NCBI RefSeq assembly: GCF_014836715.1
Contig: NZ_JACSQI010000007.1
Location: forward strand, 171,691 to 235,690
Source: Escherichia whittamii
GTDB lineage: Bacteria > Pseudomonadota > Gammaproteobacteria > Enterobacterales > Enterobacteriaceae
Direction of reading: 5' to 3'
Length of the DNA: 64,000 nucleotides
Shown here: one piece after another, positions 10,535-19,200 of the stretch
Position numbering within the stretch: position 1 is the stretch's first letter
Layout of the letters: the number at the start of each line of letters is the position of its first letter
The notes under the pieces: generated by a model
The model's database searches: none
The model's input: the letters and a program-made list of their open reading frames with translations, nothing else
Told to the model about the DNA's origin: nothing
Made by a program: the position numbers and the translations under genes

Positions 10535-10957
10535 ATGATGAATAGCTCCATTAAATCGTTTTCCCTGCTGGCTGTTATATTGCTGGCTGGCTGTAGCTCT
10601 CCCACTTCCCGCATCGCAGATTGCCAGGCGCAGGGTGTCAGCCATGACACCTGTTATCTCGCCGAACAGCAGCGTCAGGCGGCTATTTTAAGTGCATCCG
10701 AGGCGCAGGCATTTAAAAATGCAGAAGCCGCACAACACGCCCAGGCGGCAAAGAAAGCCATTTATAAAGGATATGGCATGACCTTTAGAATGAGCAGTAA
10801 AAACTTTGCGTATCTCAATGATTCATTATGTGCGATAGATGAAGATAACGCCGATGCCACCGTTTATCAGTCTGGTCTGTATAACGTGATTGTTTATCAC
10901 CACACAGGAAAAGTAGCATTAATGAAAGAAGGCCAGTTTGTGGGCTATTTAAAATGA
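10535..10957 (+). CDS. Small lipoprotein next to the autotransporter
   Basis: A 140-aa protein with a lipoprotein signal peptide: MMNSSIKSFS, a Leu/Val core and the lipobox LAGC with Cys20. Ser at position +2 predicts sorting to the outer membrane. An Ala/Gln-rich, probably helical segment (about 40-75) precedes a compact C-terminal domain with several Tyr residues. I do not recognise the family. Lipoproteins encoded beside trimeric autotransporters (for example SadB, TpgA) help trimer assembly or anchoring, so a helper role is plausible but unproven. Its stop overlaps the next gene ATGA-style. Confidence 0.72.
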   Translation: MMNSSIKSFSLLAVILLAGCSSPTSRIADCQAQGVSHDTCYLAEQQRQAAILSASEAQAFKNAEAAQHAQAAKKAIYKGYGMTFRMSSKNFAYLNDSLCAIDEDNADATVYQSGLYNVIVYHHTGKVALMKEGQFVGYLK

Positions 10958-11160
10958 AGGATGAAAAGAAAATATCCCTGACGCATATTCTGATCATCGG
11001 TGCGTTTATTTTTGCCTTCTTGCAAGTAGTATTATTAGCCTCCCTGATTCACGCTGTAAATGTTAACAACGAAATCCAGGAGGGCTTATTTCAGTCAGGG
11101 CGCATTATGGTAGAAAGTTTGCAGCATATTCTTTCTGTGCAAACGGGGATTAACGGGTAA
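10954..11160 (+). CDS. Small single-span membrane protein
   Basis: A 68-aa protein with a charged N-terminus (MKDEKK), one hydrophobic helix (about residues 9-33) and an amphipathic tail. The four-base overlap with the preceding lipoprotein gene indicates coupled translation. The function is unknown. It probably works with the lipoprotein and the autotransporter as a three-gene unit. Confidence 0.65.
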   Translation: MKDEKKISLTHILIIGAFIFAFLQVVLLASLIHAVNVNNEIQEGLFQSGRIMVESLQHILSVQTGING

Positions 11161-11248
11161 AAGCACCATTTCCATTTACAGAGCAATAGTCACCTGCGTA
11201 ATTTTCTGGCACAGTTCAGGGATCTGAATTTTCGGCTAAGGAGTGGCC

Positions 11249-12472
11249 ATGCTTTTCCCCTTTCGAAAACCTGCAGTACGCCTGTTGAAAAATACCGCTG
11301 CGGGCGTCATTTTTTCGGTGAAGTCCGGGAAAGGATTTCTGCGTCAGTGTGTAGTTTACGATCCGCACCCTTACGGTCTTATCCGTTCGCTCTGCTGGCA
11401 GGATGTCCCATTGATACGTTTCTGGTCCGAGGCTGGCTGCCCCACCTGCGCGGAATTTGTCTACAGCGGTTTTGCTGATGATGAACAGGGAGCCGCCCGT
11501 TTTTTGTCCGCCCTCGAAAACTGGAATCGCCCGTGGTCTGGCATGACGGACGCTTTTACCGCGCTGACGCCGCTGTTCTCATGCCTGGCTGATGGCTATT
11601 ACCTGCTGGAAGATCGTGAACTTTACCCGACGGATGGCAACGGGCATTTCTTTTGGGCAGCAACGGACCATAGTTCCAGTAATCCGGCAACCGTTGCCGT
11701 CTGGGATCCTGAATATTGCTATTTCAGTGACACCGCCCCCTGTTTTCTTCTTCCCAGTCAGCCGCCATCACATTTTAATCCTGATCGTGCGACGTTTTAT
11801 CGCGATAAGCCGGACGCCCGCGCTCTGGCCTGGTATCTCACTGACTCGTTCCTCTGCGTTCTGCTCGACGGACACCATAAAGCCACTGCCGCCGCACTGG
11901 AAGGGCGTCCACTGAAAACACTGGTGATCAGCACGGCAGCCCGTTTTAATGATGAGCAGCAAACACTGGTATTTCCGGGCGGGGAATTTCTGCACAAAAC
12001 AGAGCTGCAATACCGCATACCAAAACTCACAGCGTGGAAAACATTACCGCCCAGCGCGTGGGAGAGTTTCGGCCCTGATAAGCACATCAGCCCATCCGAA
12101 ACCTGGTCAAAAGAGTTGAAACAAAGTGTCAGTCGGTACCCTTCACTGGATCAAGCCTGGCAGATTGTTGAGGCCGGGAATTTGAGCGAAACTCGTATTA
12201 AGAGCATGATCCAACAAGGTCTGGAGGGGGATGAAAAGGCTGATATTATTTTGCAGGCGCTATTTTACACACGCTCGCCACTCTTTATAGATTTCGCCCG
12301 ATTCGTTATCAGCCATCCGGCATACGCCATTTATCGCCCCCTCACCTTCCGGTTGATGGCGCAAAACCGAACGCCGCAAGCAGATGCTTTTTTTCTGGAT
12401 TTTGCCATTAACGATGACGGCGAACGTCCGGAGCTGACGAAAATAATGGACGACTATTTCCGCAAGCCCTAA
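11249..12472 (+). CDS. Hypothetical 407-aa protein with a DGHHK motif
   Basis: A soluble protein of about 407 aa that I do not recognise. It has many aromatic residues and scattered Cys, including a CPTC pair near residue 65. A central segment (LLDGHHKATAAALEG, about residues 208-222) resembles the DGHHR box of ParB/sulfiredoxin-like or DUF1015-type proteins, which bind or hydrolyse nucleotides; the link is weak. The C-terminal 100 residues look helical. AAGGAG (11238-11243) is five bases from the ATG at 11249, so that start is preferred over the GTG at 11243. It follows the small membrane protein by 88 bp and is convergent with cueR, whose stop directly abuts its own. Confidence 0.68.
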   Translation: MLFPFRKPAVRLLKNTAAGVIFSVKSGKGFLRQCVVYDPHPYGLIRSLCWQDVPLIRFWSEAGCPTCAEFVYSGFADDEQGAARFLSALENWNRPWSGMTDAFTALTPLFSCLADGYYLLEDRELYPTDGNGHFFWAATDHSSSNPATVAVWDPEYCYFSDTAPCFLLPSQPPSHFNPDRATFYRDKPDARALAWYLTDSFLCVLLDGHHKATAAALEGRPLKTLVISTAARFNDEQQTLVFPGGEFLHKTELQYRIPKLTAWKTLPPSAWESFGPDKHISPSETWSKELKQSVSRYPSLDQAWQIVEAGNLSETRIKSMIQQGLEGDEKADIILQALFYTRSPLFIDFARFVISHPAYAIYRPLTFRLMAQNRTPQADAFFLDFAINDDGERPELTKIMDDYFRKP

Positions 12473-12880
12473 TCACCCCGCCCGATGATGACAGCAGCCG
12501 GAGAGATTTTCGATAATCGGGCAGTCTGCGCTGTCATCACCTGGGCAGGCATTCGCCAGCGCCAGCAGTTGGTCGCGCATGGATTGCAGTTCTTCGATAT
12601 GTCGCTCGATCTCCGCCACCTTCTCCAGCGTGCGCCGTTTCACATCGGCACTGTGTCGCTGCGGGTCGTTAAACAGATTAACCAGTTCGCCGCTCTCTTC
12701 CAGGTTAAAGCCCACCTGGCGCGCCTGGCGCAGTAAGGTCAGTTCGTTGAGATGCTGCTGCGTGTAGGTACGATAGCCATTTTCGCTGCGCATCGGCGGC
12801 GTCACCAGCCCCTTCTCTTCATAGAAGCGGATGGCTTTGCTGGTCAGGCCGGTAATTTTTGCTACATCGCTAATGTTCAT
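12473..12880 (-). CDS. cueR: CueR, copper/silver-responsive MerR-type activator
   Basis: A 135-aa MerR-family protein. The N-terminal winged HTH ([20 protein letters not shown]) is followed by a long dimerisation helix and a metal loop with two Cys ([10 protein letters not shown]), plus a C-terminal CCHH. It senses Cu(I) and activates copA and cueO; the matching operator lies upstream of copA at 26995-27015. The start codon overlaps the stop of the HlyD-type adaptor gene (12877-12880). A private cueR promoter would therefore have to lie inside that gene, or cueR is read from the secretion operon. Accessory genes flank it on both sides. Confidence 0.96.
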
Positions 12881-14052
12881 CGTTCGCGCAACGCCTCCTG
12901 TGCTTTGTTAAAAGGTTTCAACAGATAATCCAGCACGCTTTTTTTGCCAGTGCGGATATCGACCGTCGCAACCATACCCGGGAATATCGGAAACTGCTGT
13001 TTATGTTTATTTTCCAGATGGTTGCTGAAAGTGCGAATGTACACCCGATAGTAATAAACATCGCGCCGCACTTCATCCTGAATAGTGTCCGGTGAGATCA
13101 CCGCAACTTCTCCTGGTAAGCCACCGTAGATGGAGTAATCGTAGGCGGTTATTTTTACCAGCGATTTTTGCCCTGGATGGATAAACGCCACATCGCGCGG
13201 GGAGATTTTCGCCTCAATCAACAGTTGTTCGTCCAGCGGCACGATGGTCATCAGTTTACCACCAGGGGCGATGACGCCGCCAACCGTGGTGACGTCAATG
13301 TCCTGGACAATGCCACGCACCGGCGCGGTAAAGTTAAGCCTGGTGAGGGAGTCTTCCCGCCCACGGATCACCGAACGCTGAGTTTCCACTTCCGCATTAG
13401 CTTTCGCTAACTCTTCCCGCGCCTGAACGTAATATTGTGTGCGCACGTCGTTAAGTTTGTTTTCCAGTTCATTGGCCTGGCGTTGCAAACGCAGTACTTC
13501 CACACTGCTCGCCGCCCCTTGTTTCACCAGTGGCTGGGTCATCGCCAGTTCGCGATTGACCAGACTAATCCCCTGCGTCAGCCCGGTAGTGGCTTTGTTC
13601 AGCCCTTCGCGGCGAGTGTTATATAACGCCGTTTCCGACTCGATAAGTTCGGGGAATTTATTCAGTTCGTCAGGGAAGACCAGCGGTTTATTGCTCACTT
13701 CCGCCCGCAGCCGCGCCGAGGTTGCCAGCGCCGCGTACAGGCGCGACATCGCTTCCTGGACGTCAGATTCGGTTTTGGTGCGGTTTAACTGCGCCAGCGG
13801 CTGGCCCTGTTCGACAATATCGCCAACCTTCACGTCGAGATGATACAAAATCCCGCCTTCCAGCGACTGCACCACCTGCTCACGCCCGGAAGGTTCTACC
13901 GTGCCGCTGCCAGTAGTGACTTCATCAAGCTGGAAGTACCACGCCCAGCCGAGAAAACAGAGCAGCATGACGACGGTCACACGTACCGCCAGCGCCGAAC
14001 GCGGCAGGCGGGGTTCAGTCAGGCCACGGTTATATTGCAGTTGTCCGTTCAT
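12877..14052 (-). CDS. HlyD-family membrane fusion protein of a type I secretion system
   Basis: A 391-aa adaptor with a short cytoplasmic N-terminus, one transmembrane helix (about residues 20-42), a biotinyl-lipoyl half motif ([20 protein letters not shown]) and a long coiled-coil hairpin (about 90-240). The second lipoyl half ([14 protein letters not shown]) and a beta-barrel domain follow. Adaptors of this LapC/HlyD type bridge the inner-membrane ABC exporter and the outer-membrane channel. It is translationally coupled to the exporter gene (ATGA, 14049-14052) and to cueR (ATGA, 12877-12880). No lesion was seen. Confidence 0.92.
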
Positions 14053-16211
14053 GCGGCAGACCCCTTATTCTTCTCCTGCAACACCACGCGTCGTGCCGTG
14101 GGTTCGCCCTGTTCACGCAAAATAGTCTCTTTCGCGCCGTCCATCACAATCCGCCCCTGATCCATCACGATTATCCTGTCCACCAGTTGCAGCATCGCCG
14201 TGCGGTGAGTGGCGATGACCAGCGTACGATGACCAATCCACTGTTTCAGTTGTTCGATTAAGTACGCTTCCGCCATTTCATCCAGCGAGGCGCTGGGTTC
14301 GTCGAGCAGAACAATATTGGGTTGAGAGATGAGTAGCCGCGCCAGCAGCAGCGTTTGCCGCTGACCACCGGAAAGGCCAAATCCCCCTTCCTGAATCATG
14401 TAGTTGAGGCCGTTTTTCTGCTTCTGGACAAAAGGCAGCGCCCCGCTGAGGATTAACGCGCGTTCGATATCTTCATCGCTGGCCTCCGGCATCCCCATGG
14501 TGAGATTTTCCCGTAGCGAGCCGAAGAACAGCCGTCCGGTCTGGCTGAGTAGCCCCATGTCGCGGCGCAGATCCGCCGGATCAAGCTGCCCGATGCTGAT
14601 GTTATCCAGCAGCACCTGACCTTGCTGCGCGATGCGCATTCCGGCGAGCATTTGCAGCAACGTCGATTTACCCGCGCCGTTGCGCCCAAGAATGGCGATT
14701 TTCTCACCGGCCTGAATATTGAGTTTACCGATTGCCACATCGGCAATCTTCTCTTCTTCGTCGTAATAAAACACCGCGTTGCTGAATTGATAATTGCCGT
14801 GCAGCACCGCTTTATGCACCAGTTTGCCGTGTTCCGGCTGATCCACCGGGCGCTTCATCAGTTCATCAAGGCCGTTACGCGCCACTATCGCCTGCTGCCA
14901 GCGCGAGAGCACGCCGGAAATCTGCGACAGCGGCGCAATGGTGCGCGAAGCCAGGATCGTCGTCCCGACCAGCGCGCCGGTGGTCATGTCGCCGTTCATC
15001 ACCATAAAACAGCCCACCAACAGCACCACCACGTAGACGATGGATTGTACTTCCTGGGTCCAGGTGAGCAGCAGCCCGGTGAGAAAACGTTGCTTCATGC
15101 TGATGGAGGACGCCACATCGTTGGTGTGATTCCACTGATTCTGGAAACGCTGTTCGGCGCGCAGCAGTTTAATGTCTTCAATCGACTGCACGGCTTCCAC
15201 AAGCGTCGCGTTGCGTACCGCCGACTCGCGCATCCCTTCGTTCGCCAGCCGCGCCAGCGGGCGTTGCACCAGCAGGCCGGGGATCACCAGCAACGGCAGC
15301 GCCAGCAGGACAACCAGCACCAGCCAGCCGCCAATCATCCACAGAATAAAGACAAACAGCAGGAAGAACGGCAGATCCGCCACCGCGCCAATGGTGGTGG
15401 AGGTGATCAGTTCGCGCACCGACTCCAGTTCGCGGATCTGCGAGATAAACGATCCGGTGGATTTCGATCGCACATTATTTTTCAGCCGTAACGCATGACC
15501 AAAAACGCGATCCGAAATCCGTAAATCCGCCCGCTTGCCAATCATATCCGAGAGGTGCGTGCGCACCATGCGCATACAGAACTCAAACAGGATCGCCATC
15601 ATCACCCCGGCGAACAGCACCCATAGCGTCGGGTAGGACTGCGCCGGAACGACGCGGTCGTAAACCTGCATCGAGAAAATCATCGCCGCCAGCGCCAGCA
15701 CGTTCGCCACCAGAGAGGCCAGCATAATGTCGCCATAGCGCCGCCAGTCTTTCAGCGAGAGATTCCAGAACCAGTTCGCCTGATACGGGCGAATATAGTC
15801 ATCTACCCGCGCGTCAGGTATGGCACTGAGCGGTCGCAGCAGCGCCAGTTCGACGATTTTATCTTCAACATCCGCGACGTTAAGCGTGGTTTCCAGCCCT
15901 TCGTCACCACTGAACTGAATACTGATATTGTCGTGGTTGTCGCGGCGGGTGATCACGCCAATTTGCTGATTATCAAAAACCGCAATCAGCGGCAGCCGCC
16001 AGGGGTTTAGCGAATCGGCGGAGAACTCCACCAGCCGCAGCCCCATCCCCAACTGCCGCGCCATATCGGTAAGTAACTCTTCCCGCTTGCTGTCACGCTC
16101 CCAGTTGACGGTTGCGCGCACATTCTCCTGAGAAAAATCGAGGCGATAATAACGCGCCACGGCGATCATCGCCTCCAGCCAGGCTTCCACGGACTGGGCA
16201 TTTTTTTTCAT
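14049..16211 (-). CDS. Type I secretion ABC exporter, LapB/HlyB-like
   Basis: A 720-aa exporter. Residues 1-130 form a C39-peptidase-like domain lacking the catalytic Cys, as in RTX/adhesin exporters that do not cleave substrate. About six membrane helices follow (155-430), then an ATPase domain with Walker A GRNGAGKS (509-516), signature LSGGQ (613-617), Walker B IVLLDE (633-638) and H-loop His669. It is expected to export the adhesin encoded immediately upstream, whose stop is three bases before this start. It appears intact although the adhesin and channel genes are damaged. Confidence 0.93.
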   Translation of the reverse strand: MKKNAQSVEAWLEAMIAVARYYRLDFSQENVRATVNWERDSKREELLTDMARQLGMGLRLVEFSADSLNPWRLPLIAVFDNQQIGVITRRDNHDNISIQFSGDEGLETTLNVADVEDKIVELALLRPLSAIPDARVDDYIRPYQANWFWNLSLKDWRRYGDIMLASLVANVLALAAMIFSMQVYDRVVPAQSYPTLWVLFAGVMMAILFEFCMRMVRTHLSDMIGKRADLRISDRVFGHALRLKNNVRSKSTGSFISQIRELESVRELITSTTIGAVADLPFFLLFVFILWMIGGWLVLVVLLALPLLVIPGLLVQRPLARLANEGMRESAVRNATLVEAVQSIEDIKLLRAEQRFQNQWNHTNDVASSISMKQRFLTGLLLTWTQEVQSIVYVVVLLVGCFMVMNGDMTTGALVGTTILASRTIAPLSQISGVLSRWQQAIVARNGLDELMKRPVDQPEHGKLVHKAVLHGNYQFSNAVFYYDEEEKIADVAIGKLNIQAGEKIAILGRNGAGKSTLLQMLAGMRIAQQGQVLLDNISIGQLDPADLRRDMGLLSQTGRLFFGSLRENLTMGMPEASDEDIERALILSGALPFVQKQKNGLNYMIQEGGFGLSGGQRQTLLLARLLISQPNIVLLDEPSASLDEMAEAYLIEQLKQWIGHRTLVIATHRTAMLQLVDRIIVMDQGRIVMDGAKETILREQGEPTARRVVLQEKNKGSAA

Positions 16212-16214
16212 TAT

Positions 16215-19200
16215 CTACACCACCATCAACTGATGATTCGCCAGTAAGGTGGCGAGGTCGGTATGCACGCCCGTCAGCGTGACCACGTTAGCTGTCGCAA
16301 AATTGCCGCCTGTGCCGTCGCGGTCGATCTGCACAATGGTGTCGCTGCCGCTCTGGGTCACTTTGACAAAATCACCGATGTTCCCCGCCTGGGCATCCAG
16401 CGTCGCCACGCCGTTGACGTAGCTGGCTTTACCGTTTCCGGCGTAGCTGCTACCTTGTAACAGTTCGCGAATATCAATGCGATCGGTGTCAGCGGTGCCT
16501 TCCCAGGTGCCTACCGTAAAGCCATTCACCAGGTCCGAACCGTTACCACCAGTGGCGTCGCTGGCGTTGAGCAGTTTATAGAGCAAGGTGTCGTGCCCCC
16601 CGTTGCCGATGTTGATGGTGTCGTTGCCGCCGCGCCCTTCCAGTTGGTTATCACCTGTGCTGCCGGTCAGGGTGTCGTTAAAGTTAGAGCCGGAAATGCC
16701 CTCGATATTGGTAAATGTCGAGGTATTAAAACCGGTCGCCTGCGCGGCGGTGCTGCTTAAGTTCGCGGTCACGCCCACCGTTGAGAGCCGGAAATCAACC
16801 ACATCCATCCCGCCGTTCGCCAGCCACGTTCCGGTGCCGGAGCTGTACACCCAGCCGCCGGAGCCGTCGTAAATATCGGTGCCTGCGGTGGCAAAGAAGG
16901 TATCGTTATAGCCAGTACCGACAAACTTGCCGTTGTTGCTCGCCGTGCCTGCTTCGGCGCTAAGATCGTAAGCGTGAGTGGCATCGGTGGCCTGTAAGCC
17001 GCCCCAGGTGGTATTCACCGTCTGGTCAATATTGCTGGCGGTGGCACCGGTGGATTTGATCAGCACCGCGTTATAGGTTTCTCCGGCATTCAGCCCGTAG
17101 AAATTAACCAGCGCCGAGGTGTCGTTAACGCCCATCCCCGACTGCGGGTTGATAATTTGCGTAGCGACCAGCACACCTGCCGAGTTGTACAGTTTTACGG
17201 TATTGCCGTAATAGACGTTAATACCGTTAGGATCAGTAATACGCAGGTGCAGCGAAGTGCCGTAGCTCACCGTGTTGGTGTTGCGAATCAGGAACACGCT
17301 GCCCGACTGTTTGGTCACCAGTACATCCACCGCGCCGTCCCAGTCGTAGTCCATTGCCGCCACGCCGCTGGTGGTGCCGCTCTGGCTGCCGCCGAGTGCC
17401 GCCTGCGTCCAGTTGCTGGCACCGCCAACGTTGGTGTAAAGGTAGGACTGTCCGGTCTGGGCGATACGGGCGATATCCATCAGGCCGTCGTGGTTCCAGT
17501 CCACCGCCACGCTGAACTGGCTGGCATAGGTGGTTGCCGTTGCCCCCACGGCCACCGGATTACCCAATACGCCGTTGGTATTGAATAACAGGGAACCGTA
17601 GTTAGCTCTTCCCTGACTGGCAGGCAGGAAGAGGTCCATATCGCCGTCACCATCGAAATCCGCCCAGGTCATGGAGACAGACGTCGAGTTGCCGCCGCTA
17701 CCCGCCGTACTGAGGAAGGTATTGATGGTGTTCTGTCCCCAGACAAACGTGCCGTTGCCCTGGCTGATAAGCGACGAAAGTGTGTAGAAGTTATTCAGGT
17801 TGAAAGTGTGCTGAACCAGGTCAATCCTGCCGTCATTGTTAAGATCGACGCCGGAACCTTCGTTGAGCGAAAGATAGCCGTTCACCACCCCGCCGACCGT
17901 GGCGCTCCCGCCGTTGTTGGCGGTGGTGGAGTTGCCTACCAGCGTGCCTGCGTTGTTCCACAGGAAGGTATTGGAGTCCGGCCCCCCGGCGTCGCCAATC
18001 CAGAAATCAAGATAGCCGTCGCCTTCTTTATCGAACGCCACAATCGAACCGAACCACGTCAGCGTGCCGACGTTAACCTGAATGGCACTGGAGAAGGTGC
18101 CATCGCCGTTATTGGTAAAGCCGTTGATATACCCCGTGCCGTAGTCATCACGAGTGATAAACAGATCGCCTGTGCCGTTACGATCGTAATCGGCAATAGA
18201 ACTGGTGGCGTAGTTGTTACCGCTTTGCACCAGCGTCAGGGCGGTTTTCGACCAGGTGAGCGGGTCGGTTGATTGCATAATTTGCTGGTTGGCCAGCACC
18301 GTCCACATCCCGTGGTTATCGAGGCCGTAGGTCAGCCCCCAGGCCGTTGTTTTATTGACGGTCGTCCAGGCTGGCGTGTAATCAATCGCCGCGTTAACCG
18401 TCACCGTGCCGTTGCTGACGTTAGCGGTGTTGCCGTTGCCCGCCGAGCTTTTCACCTGCGCAGTGACGTTATACGCAGTAGCGGATGCTGCCAGCACATC
18501 GGTATCCGGCAATTGCACATACCAGGTATTGTGCGCCGGATCGACCACCACCGCGCCGCCCGGCTGCGAGGTGTACGTTTTACCGTTAATCACCACTTCA
18601 ACATACTGCCCACTGGCAAGCGCGGCAGTGATCACCCCGCTGATAATTGGCGTGGTATCGCGCGTGGTTTGATTGGTGATTTGCGCCAGCGTGGTTGGAA
18701 TAGAGGTATCCACCGTCAGAACAAAATCACTGGAGGAGGTGATATTCCCTGCCAAATCCACTACCCGCGCACTGTAGGTATACGCCCCGCTGACCAGGCC
18801 GCTGTCGCTGTAGGTCCAGTTCAGCGCGCCGACCATGGTCACCGCGCCTAACAGCAGGCCGTTACGGTAGAGGTAAACCACTTCACCGCTGGCCAGTGGG
18901 CCGGAGAGTACGCCGTTCAACAGCGGCGTGGTGTCGTCAGTGGCCTGCGAACTGCTTAACGTCCCCTGCCGCTGCCCGACATCATCGGTATACGACACAA
19001 TACCTGGCGTGGCGGTCGGGTTAATCGTATCGACCACCACCGTTTTCGATACTACCGGGCCGGTATTTCCCGCCAGGTCCAGTACCCGCACCTGATAAAT
19101 GTAGCTGCCATCGGTCAGCGTGCGGCTGTCGGTATAAGTCCACTGCGTGCCGTTGGTGGTGAGGGTGGTCCAGGTCGCGCCGCCATCAAGGCTAATCTGC

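Noticed and set aside
14622..15491. 289-codon plus-strand frame opposite the ABC exporter
   Set aside because: Antisense to a conserved transporter with all ATPase motifs; the translation is His/Gln/Arg-rich low-complexity.
17157..18851. Several plus-strand frames opposite the giant adhesin
   Set aside because: Repetitive antisense shadows of the Ig and FG-GAP repeats with no ribosome sites.
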